Both the position numbers and the translations under genes were made by a program. A DNA stretch of 64,000 bases, taken from the NCBI GenBank assembly GCA_013398955.1, contig VWPU01008520.1, positions 124,001-188,000 of the forward strand, read 5' to 3'. The stretch is from Callaeas wilsoni. Its lineage: Eukaryota; Chordata; Aves; Passeriformes; Callaeidae. This document shows positions 1 through 13,071 of the stretch, piece after piece. Each line of letters starts with the position of its first letter. The first letter of the stretch is position 1. The notes beneath the pieces are model-generated. The model made no database searches. It worked only from the letters and a program-made list of their open reading frames with translations, and was not told the origin of the DNA.

Positions 1-3000
1 TTGCACAGCTGTGGAGGAGTTAAGTTACTGACTAGTGGAAAAGCTATCTAACCCTGTGATTCATTAGGAAAAGTTTGCTCAAGAGTTGAAAGACCCATAT
101 TAGGAAAGAGACAAATACATGCCATTTATAAGAGTCTGGCTCTACTGAAATCAGTAAAAGTTTTGTTACTGATGCCTATCCATGGCTGAGGAGTTTATTT
201 AAAAGTATGGCAAATAATAACTATTGCTTCTGCAAATCCATGTGTTTTTACTTTGGGATACCGTTTCATAACATTGGTAATAAATACTGGGCATAAAGAA
301 AAATGAAATTCCTGTTCCACTATTAATCTCTTCCTGACTTTCAAGTCAGAATGACTTCTCTGTCTTACCAATATCTACGTAGGAGTAATGCTGCTATCTC
401 TATTTATTCTGCTTCAGATATGGTCTGAAAAGCACAATACAACAGAATATACCCAATTTAGGATACTCAACTTGAAAAATAGTTAGTTATCACTTTTCAA
501 ATATATGTGCAAATTTAAATTTTATATATGAAAGATATAACTGGAAGTTTATTCTAGGTTTTTCTGACCTATATTAAAACCAGAGATTCACATTTCTATA
601 CTGAATAAAAACTGATAGCATTATTTATAGTGAATATATATTCAATAGTAGAAGTATAATCTCATTTTATAAGATTTTTTCCTACCATAGAACATTTGCA
701 TTTACACATGAATCAAGAATACATTGATACTCATGGGGGAATTAAGGTGGCACAAAAAGACCAAGTTAAGAACAGCGAAATTAATTTGTTTCATTTTGTG
801 TGGTAAAAAATAATCATCATCATAGCAAACTTGGGTAATCTTTCTCCAGCTCTTTGCTGCAATATATCTGAAGTCACAGATATTTTATCCAAAGAAAGAA
901 AAGGTTTCTTCACCACTTTAAGTGCTTAGAATAGCCATAATTGTTTCAGTCAGAGCAAAAAGCATAGCAAATCCTTTACTAAGAACAGGTTTTCTTTATA
1001 CATTTTAACATACCACTACAGGCACAGCCAAGCCCTGTGCTCTTTTAACTGTACACTCTTCAAGGCAGTTCAAAAATTTCCTGCTAAGTTCAATGTTATG
1101 CAGTTACTATTTATTTATGTTACAAACACTAGGAAAGAATAGTACCATAAAGAGTAGAAATGATCATAAATACAATGCAGACTCAAAAAAGGCTGTCAAA
1201 CTGAGTCTGCCAATCACAGAATTATGCAAGCTTAATGCAAATCCTCCACAAAATTAAAATGTAAGAGCTGCAAACCCTTTATCTGCACATGCAGTGTCTG
1301 CTACCCAGTCCAGAGTCTTGTATTAAAACCCCACTAACCACTACCTGAGTCATCTAACTTTATAAACCTATGGAAGAAATCGCTACCATTTTACTCTGCT
1401 TCCTTAAAATGAACATTTTATTCTTCCCTGCTTGAACAAGGTCCTTATTTAAGCCCATTAGCTGAAATGCATGTTTTCAAATATCTGCAACTCACAGACC
1501 AGCTGTTTCCCAGATTTTAAAGGGGTCCATATATTCTGCTACAGGTTGCTTATGTAGTACTTCTATGGAGCTCATCAAAAATTCATTACACCACTACGTA
1601 CAAGAACAAACTGTAGCAGAAAAAAATTGAAAAGTGGAACATTCTCAAAGGGCCCTGACTGAAGCTATTCTCCAGTTCTTGAGTGGTATGAAATCTGCCA
1701 TTTGTTCCAAGGTCAAGAGAAAAGTATGTCTTTACACTTACGCCAATGCACTCCACTGTTGTCTATCAAACAGGTTGGTTGATTATTGTCAGAGATGGAA
1801 ATTTGGAATTCTACCAATATAACAATATGGAGGCCAGAATGGATCTGAATTTAAGTTATTAAATCCTTTAACAGACTGGTCACAGAGATCTTTATTACAA
1901 ACAGTCACTGTATAGTGATACAGCAGTACCCCTGTGCTTCGAGAGCTGAGAAAACGAAGTACTGCAGTTTATAGGCACAGGAGAGCTCACATCCTTCCTC
2001 AGGCAGTTTAGGGCCACAAGAAACTTTCCTCAGTTAAAAGAAAAGGTACAGGTATGGCAAAGGCAAAGTGAAGTGTTTTCTATCATATTTTACATACTCT
2101 CCTCTGGTTAATGCTTTATGTGGGGTTCTTGGTGGTATCGCAAAGGAACAGTGTGTAGGAACACAAGGCAGCTTTCTAACTTCAAAGTTGCCCTTTTTTA
2201 TGTTCCCTCTATATATCTTTAGCTAATATAAACTGATAATTTACCTAAAATAAATATAACTGCACTGATTCACACATGGGGATATAAAAATTAGAACAAA
2301 AGCAATGGGAAACTGGATTGTGTACAACCAATAATATACTAAAAATGTGTTAAAGTTAATTAAAACATTTAAAGAAATGTCATATAATTTGGCTAATCCT
2401 ATTCTCTATTAATTATTCAGTACTTATTACTTATTCCATTACTCTTTTACATTAGCTATCACTGATAACTTCTTTTCACGCTATAACATCATACTATTCT
2501 ATCACAACACACTGGAATGTGAGTTCTCGAGCCCTGATTTCTACTTTTAGGGTACAAGTAAATGTCGCTCAAAAGTGAGGCCACTACTCCTATTTAATGC
2601 AAAAAAAAGCAAAGCACAGAAAGGCTGTGGACTCTAGAAAATAGAGAATGTTTACATTATTCTAGTTGAAATAGTTTTCTCACTGACTTCCTGATATTAT
2701 GCACATGGGCAAAAGTAAGAGTGTGCATAGATACTTTCATAACCAGATTCAAGATGGTTAACACCTGATTTCCTGGTGTTCCTAACATCCTGGAATTTGC
2801 AGTCAAAACTGAAAAGAAGTCCAGATTTTCCAACTGGTCAGTCAAGCTGAATTTAAAAAGGCAGATTAAAAATCACACAAAGAAATACAGAATAAAAGAG
2901 AAATTTGGCTGCAGCTCCTATAGTCTGTTTGCTGTGGTAATAGCAACTGGTCCTGTAGCAGAGGAATGATTTTCTCTGCTGGTGCTGATGCTGCTGTTTT

Positions 3001-6000
3001 TCTCAGTTTTGATATAGAATTGTAAAGAGAGGTAACAACTAAAGATAACTGGATGACGGTGACACATTTACAAATATCTGGTCATATAAACAGAGAGGTT
3101 TCAAAGTGCTGCCTGTGTGTAATGGCAAATATTTACTCATTTCCCTAAAGTCAGGCTTCCAGTCAGGCTTAAATTTTAGACTTGTAAAAATAGTGTGTGA
3201 TTAGAAGGAAATTAATTACTTCAGGCAAAATTAAGACAAGGAATCACCTAAGCTATTTGCAAAAACAACAATGGTAGGACAATTGACACAAATTTTTATC
3301 CATATACTGAGCAAGGCAGGAGAAACATCTGCTACAAAAATCCTAATTTATTTATCAGAACTGACTTAGATTATTAGATTGGTTTTGATTTTGAGGGCAT
3401 TTTCATTTTCTCCTTCTATTAGGTTATAGTTTAGTCTTTGGTCTTATACAGATTTTGAAAGTTCAGCTAAATTTAAATTATTTGTCAGCAACAAACCAGA
3501 AGAATTTGAGAGACCATACATATAAATGTATGTCCAGTAGTGTTTTGAAGGCAGGAGGGAGCCAGCTGGTTTCCATCAATTCCCACTCTGCGAGGCAGCA
3601 AGGGGTTAGCAAGATTTTCTTAGCAGCTTCTTGCATTTTGTACCTTGGAAGGAATTACGTAGTGCCTGCTCGTGTTCTTCTGGACACTGTAATTGATAGA
3701 TTTAGATGTCCGACTCGAGCTGTTCCTGCACAAAATAGCAGATCTGATCTGGAAATGGAACTAAAATCTCTTCAGTTGGGTAGTGCTTGCCCTACATTTT
3801 ACATAACTACTGAGAGTGGGAAAATATGTCTTTCTTCAATAGGGATTGCAATGTTTATGACTGAAAAGATCTCTTAACTATGTGAAACAAAATTTTACTG
3901 TCTAAAATTTCAAACCATTTAAAACTATTTGCTTCTACGCCATAGGCCCCTAAGGATACATTCTTGAATACTGCAGCCACCTTCTTTCTTATGCATCCAC
4001 TTCCTGAATTTTACTTAAATAATTTTGGTTATTAGCTACTTCTGGGACCATTTTCACTGTTAAAATGTGTTATACTACATATTTAAACCAGTAACACTTT
4101 GCAGAATGTCATTATGATCAATCTACAGGCATTTAATATTTGCTTTTAGTGATTTGACTCAACGATGAATAATTCTAAGTTATCCTTAAAGAATATAGGA
4201 AGGCAGTTCTTAGATTCAGTTTGTCCTCAGAATATGGCTCTGCTCTTCCTCTTGTCCAGCCTGTTTCAGGAACAGGAAAAACTGCCACAGGAATAGCTGG
4301 AGACAGGACAACACACAGAACAAAATAGCAAAGCCTTGAGCTCAGGGAATATTTCATATAAAAAAGAGCAGATTCCATGTTGGATTTATTTTTGCCCCCT
4401 TTAGCTGAGTAAGTCCAGCACCCACTGCCACGTTATATTTAGGCTGATTTTGCAACTGCCTGCAGCCAGATCATACGGGTGATATATGGGAAATGCACCT
4501 GGATTTAACATTCCTCAGGACACAATTCAGAAAATGAATTACTTGTTTTCTTACACACAGAAAAGACATGTTAACATGCACTACCTTTTTTTCTTAGAAA
4601 AAACAGAAGAGAAAGTCTTCCACAGAAATGACATGACTAATTTTATGTCAACTGTCATCACTAGCTCAGAAAAGGGGGAAGTAGCAAACACCAGCTCTTT
4701 ATGAGATGAAAACACAAAATAGCATAGTAACAAAAATTTTTTAAAAAGACAAAGTAATCTATTTAAAGACTTTTGCATTATGGAAGAATTTGAAAAACAG
4801 GAGGCTGTGGTTTTATGTGGAATTTTCCAAGTTCAGATAATCAAAATATCTGTAGACACTGAAAGTGATTTTGGGAAGTTTTGCACCTCTAGTTGGACAT
4901 ATCTGAGTTTGCTGTGAAAAGGTTAATAAGCAACATTTTACATTTACTTTTGGTATTTTGAGGCTACGTTCTAAAAGTTCGCAGAGCTTGAAAAGATCAT
5001 TTATTCTAGTAAAATTGGCACAAAACATTTAAATACTAGAAATAGCCTTCATCTGAGCTGTAGGGAAAGCATTTGTTGTACAAGTTCAGCTCTAAACTAT
5101 TAAATCATTAATTTTATTACTGCTTGGAAACAATTACATTTTGTAAACAGTCATTCCACTCTTTTTTTCCATTTTTCATATCGGTAAATTATTAATGCTG
5201 TAATAAGAGAGCACTTCTTCAGACTGAGGATTAAGACTTGGATTTTACATGACAGTATTAATTCTAAAAAATAATATTATTCTTCATTATAACCATATGT
5301 TTAGCTTCAGGGCAGTTTTTATTGGAGGGAAATGTAGTTTCCTGCAAAAATGAGAAATGACTACATGCTGTCTAAGAGACTGATCAAGAAAATATTTATA
5401 TAAAGCAGTGGAGATCAGCGAAGTAAAGGCTTCTAATCAGTTTAATGAGACATTCCCAAGAGAATGACTGCCTGGGGCAGCATGTTATTCACTTGTTACT
5501 ATGTACTGCTATTCACAAGTCACACCTCTAAACTGAAAAGCTCCATAACTTTGCAATCTACTTTAGTGACAAATGTCATACCCTTTGGTTCTGAAGATCA
5601 AATCACGAGAAATGTTGGAAATACAGTGGTCTCAATTGCTAATGTTCAAAAGAGACATGCACAGAAAGCAGCAATTTAGAGTCAGAACACTCTACACCAA
5701 TTCTTACCACGCTACCCTTTTCGATGAAGAATGAAGCATTTGATTTATAAAACTATCTCCTAACTCACCAAAATTAACAGAGAGTTAATACAAAACTGAG
5801 GCCAAACAGGTTGTAAAATAAGGAAGAATACTTGAAAATTTTAAGGTATTTCTCTTTAGCAATTATTAATTGCAATACGGTCAGTGAAAATCTCACTACA
5901 ATAATTAGGGGAGGGTTAATTATTCAATAATTACTGAGTGTTGTAAACTGATGAGCACTGCATTACATTTATTCACTTTGAAAATTAACTGAAAAAAGGT

Positions 6001-8500
6001 ATTATGGCTTTTAATATTTCCCACTGCAGAACAAAAGTGTTAAGTTTAAAGTAAAAAGGAAGGTGTATTTCCAAACATCAGTGTGGAAGCTCAAACCAGA
6101 CTTCACTTCACACTATAGTATCAGCCATACACGGTTGGAAGGGCAGCTTTACAGTTGATGATGCATGAGAAACTGTGTAAATACTTTGAACAATGCAGAT
6201 TTAAGAGTGGAACTTGGCTTACCCCTTCCTTTTCTGTCATAAAGGTAAACACCCACAAGTCCAAGTACACATGCAAAGAACAGATCTTGTAAGTAAAATA
6301 ACAGCATTTCTGAACAATCATTTTAGTGCCCTGTTGTATCTTCCCTCTTGTGTTTGGTTCTTATCTTGCCTTTTTTATACTGTTTTCACGGAGTTATCAA
6401 GTTAGCAGTTTCTTTTAAAAACCTTGACATGGCTCATATTCCATAACTAACTTATCTGTCAGCTGTTGAATATCACCAGGACAATGGTTTATCATAAAGT
6501 TGTTCCATCTAGCAATCCATGTATCAATCAGTCTGTATGACTGGAAAACAGTGGAGAAGTTTATGGATAAGGTAATGTCAAATAAAGAAAATTTAAAATG
6601 AACAATAAATGAAAATCCAATGGAGTACAAAAAATACTTTAATGGATTTCTGTTTAGCACTTAGTTGATTTTAATACAGTACGCCTACTGTTTTTGTGCC
6701 CAATGAATTGCAAAAGGGTAATTAAACATCAGCTACTTATGCTTAATCAAATGTTCTGTACATGGACTAAATCCTGTAAGCAAATTCTGCTGCTAGAGGA
6801 TGCTGAACAATGTGCTGCATCAAGTCCTCAAGGAATACCTCTCTATCATTAATCATGTTTCCCCAGACAACTACAATTTCTCCTGCTTGGAAATTGTACA
6901 CAGGACAAACCCAGGAGTTTTGAGTGCTTTGAGTATTTCTCCATGATATCCAGATGTCTGGCACCTCACTGAAGCAGTAGCTTCAACTGTTCTCCTGAAA
7001 ATCCTTGACAGATCCATTATTTCTGTGCAGATCATTTTTACAGCCATATTCATATTTAAAGTGCTTCAGAGAGTCTACACATGCATGGCAAATGCATGCA
7101 CAGATAGGGCAAAAAACCCCTAAAGAACTCTTTTAGCCTTCTATGCTGTAAATAACAACATATATGTGTTTATGACATAAATCAAAATTCTGAGTATCAC
7201 AAGGAGAAGATAGAAGAAGAAAGTGATAGTGAATGTACGTACCAACCTTTTTTCTGTTAATTAATTGTTCATTAAAATCATATCCACAGACAGAAAATTC
7301 CTAGGGTGGAGAAATCTTGTCTCTGCTTTGAAAGGCATTATAACATATACCTGTACATTTATTTCTACTTCAAAAGCCTATGAACAGGAGTTCTATGAGG
7401 TACCTTCTAGCAAACTGCTTCATTCTCTTGCTAAGGAAAGTACTCAATACAAATGAAAATTCTACTTTCTATCAATTTTAATTTAATAATAGGGAAAGTA
7501 AAAAGTAAGTCATATTACAAAATATCTTAAATCAATACCTTTATTTGCAGCAGGCTTTTTTACTGTTGGCTGTTACATTTGAGAGAGAATGAGCACACAA
7601 ACTGGTTTACCTAAAAATGAACTTCAATATGCATCCATTTAAAAATGTTAAGACTCAACTTAAACTGCACAAATACTTTACAACATAGACACTATATTTA
7701 AAAAAAGAAATAGAAAAATATTTTCTGAACTGAATTACTTTCAAAACTATCCCAAAAAATATTCATTTCACTGATAAGACTCTTCTGGAAAAATATTTCA
7801 GTGTAATACACCAGCTAATGAACGTATTTACTGTGCTGGCTCACCAAATGCACGCACGTACCAATAACACCATGAAAGTTTTCCAAGATTGACCACCATG
7901 ATTCGTATTTTCTTGCTTTAAGAGGCACAAACATTAACTTATTAAGTCCCAGAACAAAAGAACAAATTACATTACATATCATTAAACAGTGTCTTGTAAG
8001 CAAGACGAGATCATTCTCCTTGGCCTTGAATCATTTGCAAAGGTCATTTGAATTCATAAATATGTGCTCCAAATTCAATTAATGAGAAACACAAGCTAGT
8101 GAAATTTAGAAATTACATTCTGTTTTGACTTATTTTCCATCCAAGTCTTTTCTGCCCCCTCTGTCCCCATTAAGATTTCACATACTTTATTGTAAGACAA
8201 TTCTGCTGAGGAAAGGGTGTTTCACAAACACATTCCTCACAAGTGCTAAACTGTCAGTGCTAGCCTCCTTACGCCTAAAAATCAGCAACAGACCGCTTTT
8301 TTTCAACTTCACTGCACAGAGAGCCACAAGAAATAAAGTGCTGTACATATCGTATCATATATGATATGTGCTCTCACAACATATGTACGTGGCAGAACAG
8401 AAAAGTGCTGGGATGAAATTGCTGCCAGCTTTCTGAAAATGTAATGGATGTCAAAATGTCTTTTTGAATGAACATCTACAGAAACTGTGACTCTGGCAAA
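1..8500. other. AT-rich noncoding stretch, no gene recognised
   Basis: By position this is probably intron: upstream intron of FGF7 on the plus strand and, if FAM227B extends as in mammals, downstream intron of FAM227B on the minus strand. I see scattered short open frames but none that I recognise. The longest (3455-3877, plus, about 140 codons) has no family motif. A minus-strand block at 6440-6543 follows an AG and reads like an exon (Y-R-L-I-D-T-W-I near its start), but I could not assign it. Confidence 0.5.
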
Positions 8501-8519
8501 CTGCGGAGCAGTGACCAGA

Positions 8520-8815
8520 AACCTTATGTGATAGACATTGAGGGGACACCTGCAACAACTGAAACGTCTGGAAACAGAGGCAGCTGATGAGGGACTGAAC
8601 ACAATGCGTACTTCCCAGAATCTTCCTGAACGCTCCTGGCGTACTGGGGCAGGTCCCCAGCACGGGAGCAGAGATGTCCCCCTGTGCTCCTGCGGCCCCT
8701 CCTCTTCCAAAAGCCCCGACAGGTTATACCTGCCTCTGGGATCTTCCGGCACCAGCAGCACCTACTGGTCCTCACAGCTCTCCGGAGCCAGAGTTGCAAC
8801 TGCTCTTTCAGCCTA
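8520..8815. other. GC-rich island within AT-rich DNA
   Basis: About 300 bases that are clearly richer in G, C and CpG than the surrounding sequence. Both strands have open frames through it, as expected from GC richness alone. No protein family is recognised. It could be an old repeat, a conserved element or an alternative FGF7 promoter; the sequence does not decide between these. Confidence 0.4.
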
Positions 8816-10754
8816 TTAGCTGACAAAGGATTAATGAGAAATGCCCTGGTTTTGCTAAACCGCAAGACACTTGCTACTTTGTTATAGACAAGATACTGTT
8901 ATCTAAGGATATTGTGGGCAAACACAAAGAAACTGCCTATCCAACTATGCCTGCCTACTGATGGGAATTACTTTAATGTAGCCTGCAAACGGATTGTGTA
9001 GCAATAAAAGCAAAGATTTGTTTTAACAAATAAAATGTTGGTGTGTTGTAAAAGCAAAAAGAAGTCTAACAAATAAAAGGAAGATGAAAATGTTGATTTG
9101 AAAATATTAATTGAATCAGAAAAAACATTTACTACCAGGTGATAAAAACAAGATTATCAAATACCACTTGCCAGGAAAGAATTTTCTCATGTGACAATGC
9201 TCAATTTCATATCAGTGATATAACTAAATGCCAATTTTCTACATAAATTTCCAGCCTGAGGTACTGTCCTCTCGTTCAGGCTACGGCTATGGAATAAGTC
9301 TAGACATAAAAGTGTCTGCTTGTAAAGTACTGAGCAACTGTCATTCTAGACTAGAATGCCAGGAAACTCACCTCAGTTATGACATAAATTTTCTCCAAAA
9401 CCTGATACATATTTCACCCACTAAAACTGTTGTGTCAGCCTAAAAGCTTGTTTTGTTTCTTTTTTTTTTACTTTTTTTTTTTTTTAATACTGATACCAAC
9501 TCTGTGTTATTTAATTTGCACCAAGTGGTTACACAGACTGCTGCCACCATCCACAGGCGTCTTTTCTGAAGACAAACTGTAGCCCATCTCTGCTGAGTGT
9601 CTTTTACATACACCAGAGGGAATTTCAGCTCTGTAGGAAACTTCATTCACTACAGGAATTTTAAGCTATATTTGATACACTAATCATACAACCATATAAA
9701 ATTGTTCGGAATTTCATGCTGATTTTATAGAAAGTACAGTTGCTTTCAATTTTGGATGCCCATCTCTAGGTTGGTCGTTTTTTTTTCTTTTCCTGGTTTT
9801 AACCTGATTTCTTTCCCACTTACTTTGTGGTATATTCAAGTCTTCTCTTAAGCCTCTTCCGAACTTCTCTGGGGATACTTTAGATAAAGCAACTGAATAA
9901 CATTGTTTACATTTTAATTTTTAAATCAGGGATATTTAAGACCTTGTTGAAGCTTGGTCTTCTGAATTTCTCCTCATCAACATCTTATTAATTTAAGCAT
10001 GCCTTTAAAGTAATTTTGGTTATTAGAGTATGAAAAGAGTATTTCAATGAAACAATCTATGTATAAGAATTTTCTCTTTCCCATCCTAGCTTGGAGACTT
10101 TTTACTTTTCATGAATAGATATTGAAAGGATTAAAACCCTTTACTTCAAAAGCAAGCACGTAAGAATAGACCTGCTTATTTAAGACAAGGAAAGACGTTG
10201 ATGTCTTAACTGTGAATAAAGTAGAAAAACAAGTACCCCAAACCAAAATAAAGTAACTCCAACAAGTTAGTATGAATGTCACAATCTACTTCAGGAAAAA
10301 AGAAAAAACCTGTAAAAAATGCAAAAATTGTAACAATAATAATAACAATATTGCTTTGGACAAAACCTTTTGGCATTTCCTTTTTTAAATTAGTAGGATT
10401 TCTTACTACTGTAACTCTAGCCAACATCAGCTTACTCAAGGAAATCTCAATTCCTATTAGCATGACTTGTTTTAAAAAGTGATTTTGAATCTTTCATTTT
10501 TTTAAATTCTGTATAAAGAAAACTCAAACATAGATATTTTTTTAAAAAACTCTCCTTAAGTTAATGGCCAGCAGAGGCAAAAGAACAAATGGATAAAAGC
10601 TGTCACTGAAGAAATGCAGATTGCAAATTACTACAAGGTCTCTAGCCATGAAAATAAATCAAACTCTGGAACAGCCTTCGGCAGAAACACTGGGGGCAAA
10701 GAAATAACAACTCCAATTTAGTATTGGCAAAGTTTATGAAAAGAGAATTATCTG

Positions 10755-10826
10755 ATGCAATTCCCAGGCTAGCAGAGCACTGGACTTGATGACCCAGAGA
10801 TCCCTTCCACTGTTATGTTCTTTGTT
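10755..10826 (+). mobile_element. CR1-like LINE 3' tail fragment
   Basis: The words around TGGACTTGATGACCC and the following ATCCCTTCCACTG resemble the conserved 3' end of CR1 LINEs, the main retrotransposon family of birds. Only the tail is present, as is usual for 5'-truncated CR1 copies. No coding capacity remains. Confidence 0.5.
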
Positions 10827-12394
10827 AGGCTAGATGCAGATGTTCATCTGTTTTTTAGCCTCGCTGTGGTTTTTCTAAAGTGAAATTTAAATGAAAGTTA
10901 ATATAATTTTTCTAAGTTTCAGTTACAAATTGCCCTTTGTAAGAACCATTGCTAGGCCTGCAGCAGAACTCGTCAAAGAATTCTAAAAGCTTTACTTAAA
11001 AGCTGGCTTAGCATAATAGCAGAGTACAGAAGTATAAATGCTCCGAGCTGAATGCTCAGCAGTGCACACACCATGAGAAGAGGTAACTGAGCTGTAAAGA
11101 AAATAGGAAGAAAAAAAATATCCGTATGTGCTAGGACTGATGCATCAGTAATATCAAGGAGAAAAGCAAAACAGAACATTAAAAAAGCAAAGGACAAGAG
11201 GATATAAAAAAAGTATAGGGAAGAAGAAATATAGATATTTAATGTCTTTCTTAAAAAAAACCAAACTAATGAAAAACTATTATCGTGTGGCTGTGAAAAG
11301 TCAATGCCAACCTGAAAGGGAAAAAAAGGAAATGTTTTGTCAGAGGAAATTCAGGTGACCATCTAACACATGCCTCTCTCCCACCCCCCTCACTTGTCTC
11401 CCCCATGCTTAGCTTTTGCAATTTGCCTCAAGTTGGCTGCCTTTGACAGACCCCCTTTTGGAGAAGGAGTCACAGCGCAGTTGCTATGACGCAGAGTTCT
11501 GTCAGTGACTCAATATGGAAAGAAACAGCTCAAACTCAGATGTATAACTCTAAAGTATTGCTTAAGAAAACAATAATAATATTTAGGCTTGAAAACAACC
11601 TGGTGTTCCTTAATAACTTGCATAATCCCCCTGTCTTCACTTTTTTTCTTTTTTCTTTTTCCTGTTTTTTTTTTACATGAACAAAAGAATATTTTTTATG
11701 TTGCAGGTAACTTAAATGTATCACAGTGACTACAGAAAATATTTCTGATATGTACCAGTGAGATGAATATAAAGCAGTTTATCGAGAACAACACTAAATG
11801 TTTTCTGGTTTTGAATAAATAAGTTCTCAGGGCAGCCTTTAATGATTTTCAAATACACATATCTTTACAGCTCCGATCAGTCATAAAAGCACACAGAGGT
11901 CAAGCAAATACTTTATCTTATTTAAGACACTGTGGTCTGTTTTCTATCACTCACAAGTTCTAAGGTTTACACTCTTTCAAGGGGATGATACTGCTACACA
12001 AGACTTCAAAATAAAGGCTTTACACAAATTCTGTGAACCTTGATGGCTAACTACATATTCCAAATGAAGCCCTGATCCTGATAAATTCTAAGCTACACTG
12101 ATTCTCTGGAAATAGAGAAATTACTTATACTGACATCACAACCTCAGTATATATCTAAAAATTACCACCATACAATTTTAAAATGGCTGTACGCAGACAT
12201 GATCACGTGGAGGGATTTTTTAAAGTCTAGCCCTTTCTTCACATGAATACACACAGATTTTCTGTTTTCCAAGAATGTTTGCTGCAGATTTTCAATAAAC
12301 TTGGAAGTATTAGACAATATTAGTTCAACGAAACCTTCTGAGTTGACTGGAGAGCAACCGAGCGTTTTACAGCCCTTACTGTGTACCTTTGCAG

Positions 12395-12498
12395 GTATTC
12401 TAGAAATCCGAACGGTGGCAGTCGGAATAGTGGCAATCAAAGGAGTGGAAAGTGAATACTTTCTGGCAATGAACAAGTCAGGACGACTCTATGGAAAG
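12395..12498 (+). CDS. FGF7: FGF7 (keratinocyte growth factor), middle coding exon
   Basis: The 104-bp exon lies between an AG acceptor (ctttgcag) and a GT donor (gtaggg). It enters in phase 1 and leaves at a codon border. Its translation starts [20 protein letters not shown] and ends at NKSGRLYGK, matching the beta-trefoil core of FGF7 rather than FGF10 or FGF22. FGF7 is a secreted heparin-binding mesenchymal factor that signals to epithelium through the IIIb splice form of FGFR2. The preceding exon with the signal peptide is not in the window, so the gene is partial at its 5' end. No damage is visible. Confidence 0.95.
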
Positions 12499-12876
12499 GT
12501 AGGGATGCAAACTTCTCTTATGTGTACATCCCTACAGTCTTAGAGATACGTATTTTGAGATGTAGCATCTGTATGGTTTTTTATAAAACAGATTCCTAAC
12601 TCAGTAAAATGTATCCTGTACTTATCCCATGCATCCCATATTAGACTTTTACGTCCATTTAATAAATTTAATTATTAGGTCTTACACACTTCTTCAAAAT
12701 GGAAGAGACAAAGCTAAAATATTCAATACTCAGATTTCAGAAGTCAAATTCATTTATTAAAATATTTATAATATACAGGATCTATAATGCATATTCTTCT
12801 CCCATCCTCCCTAATCTAAGTATTTTAAAAGACACTCGCACTTACCTTACCTTATTTTATTATTTACTCCCAACAG

Positions 12877-13071
12877 AAAGTATGCAACGAGGACTGCAAC
12901 TTCATAGAACTGATTGAAGAAAACCATTATAATACATATGCTTCTGCCAAATGGACACACAAAGGAAAGGAGATGTTTGTTACACTAAACCACAAAGGGG
13001 TTCCAATGAAAGGTAAAAAAACAAAGAAAGAACACAGAGCATCCCACTTTCTTCCTCTGGCAATATCCTAA
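12877..13071 (+). CDS. FGF7: FGF7, last coding exon with stop codon
   Basis: The exon follows a tatttactcccaacag acceptor and starts at a codon border, in phase with 12395-12498. It encodes 64 residues from [12 protein letters not shown] to HFLPLAIS and stops with TAA at 13069-13071, the same number of residues as the mammalian final exon. The basic segment [10 protein letters not shown] near the end is the expected heparan-sulfate-contact region. The short intron (12499-12876) separates it from the previous exon. The reading frame is intact and strongly conserved. Confidence 0.96.
   Translation, partial: KVCNEDCNFIELIEENHYNTYASAKWTHKGKEMFVTLNHKGVPMKGKKTKKEHRASHFLPLAIS

Noticed and set aside
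3455..3877. A 140-codon open frame on the plus strand
   Set aside because: It has no recognisable motif, composition like the flanks and no supporting splice or promoter context; it may be chance.
6440..7053. Minus-strand exon-like blocks (around YRLIDTWIARW and GEIVVVWGNM)
   Set aside because: They read plausibly, but I could match them to neither FAM227B nor GALK2, and the second block is open in two frames at once.
12200..12394. Minus-strand open frame overlapping the FGF7 intron edge, possibly a FAM227B exon
   Set aside because: No clear FAM227 motif and no convincing splice pair; it partly mirrors the conserved FGF7 exon.
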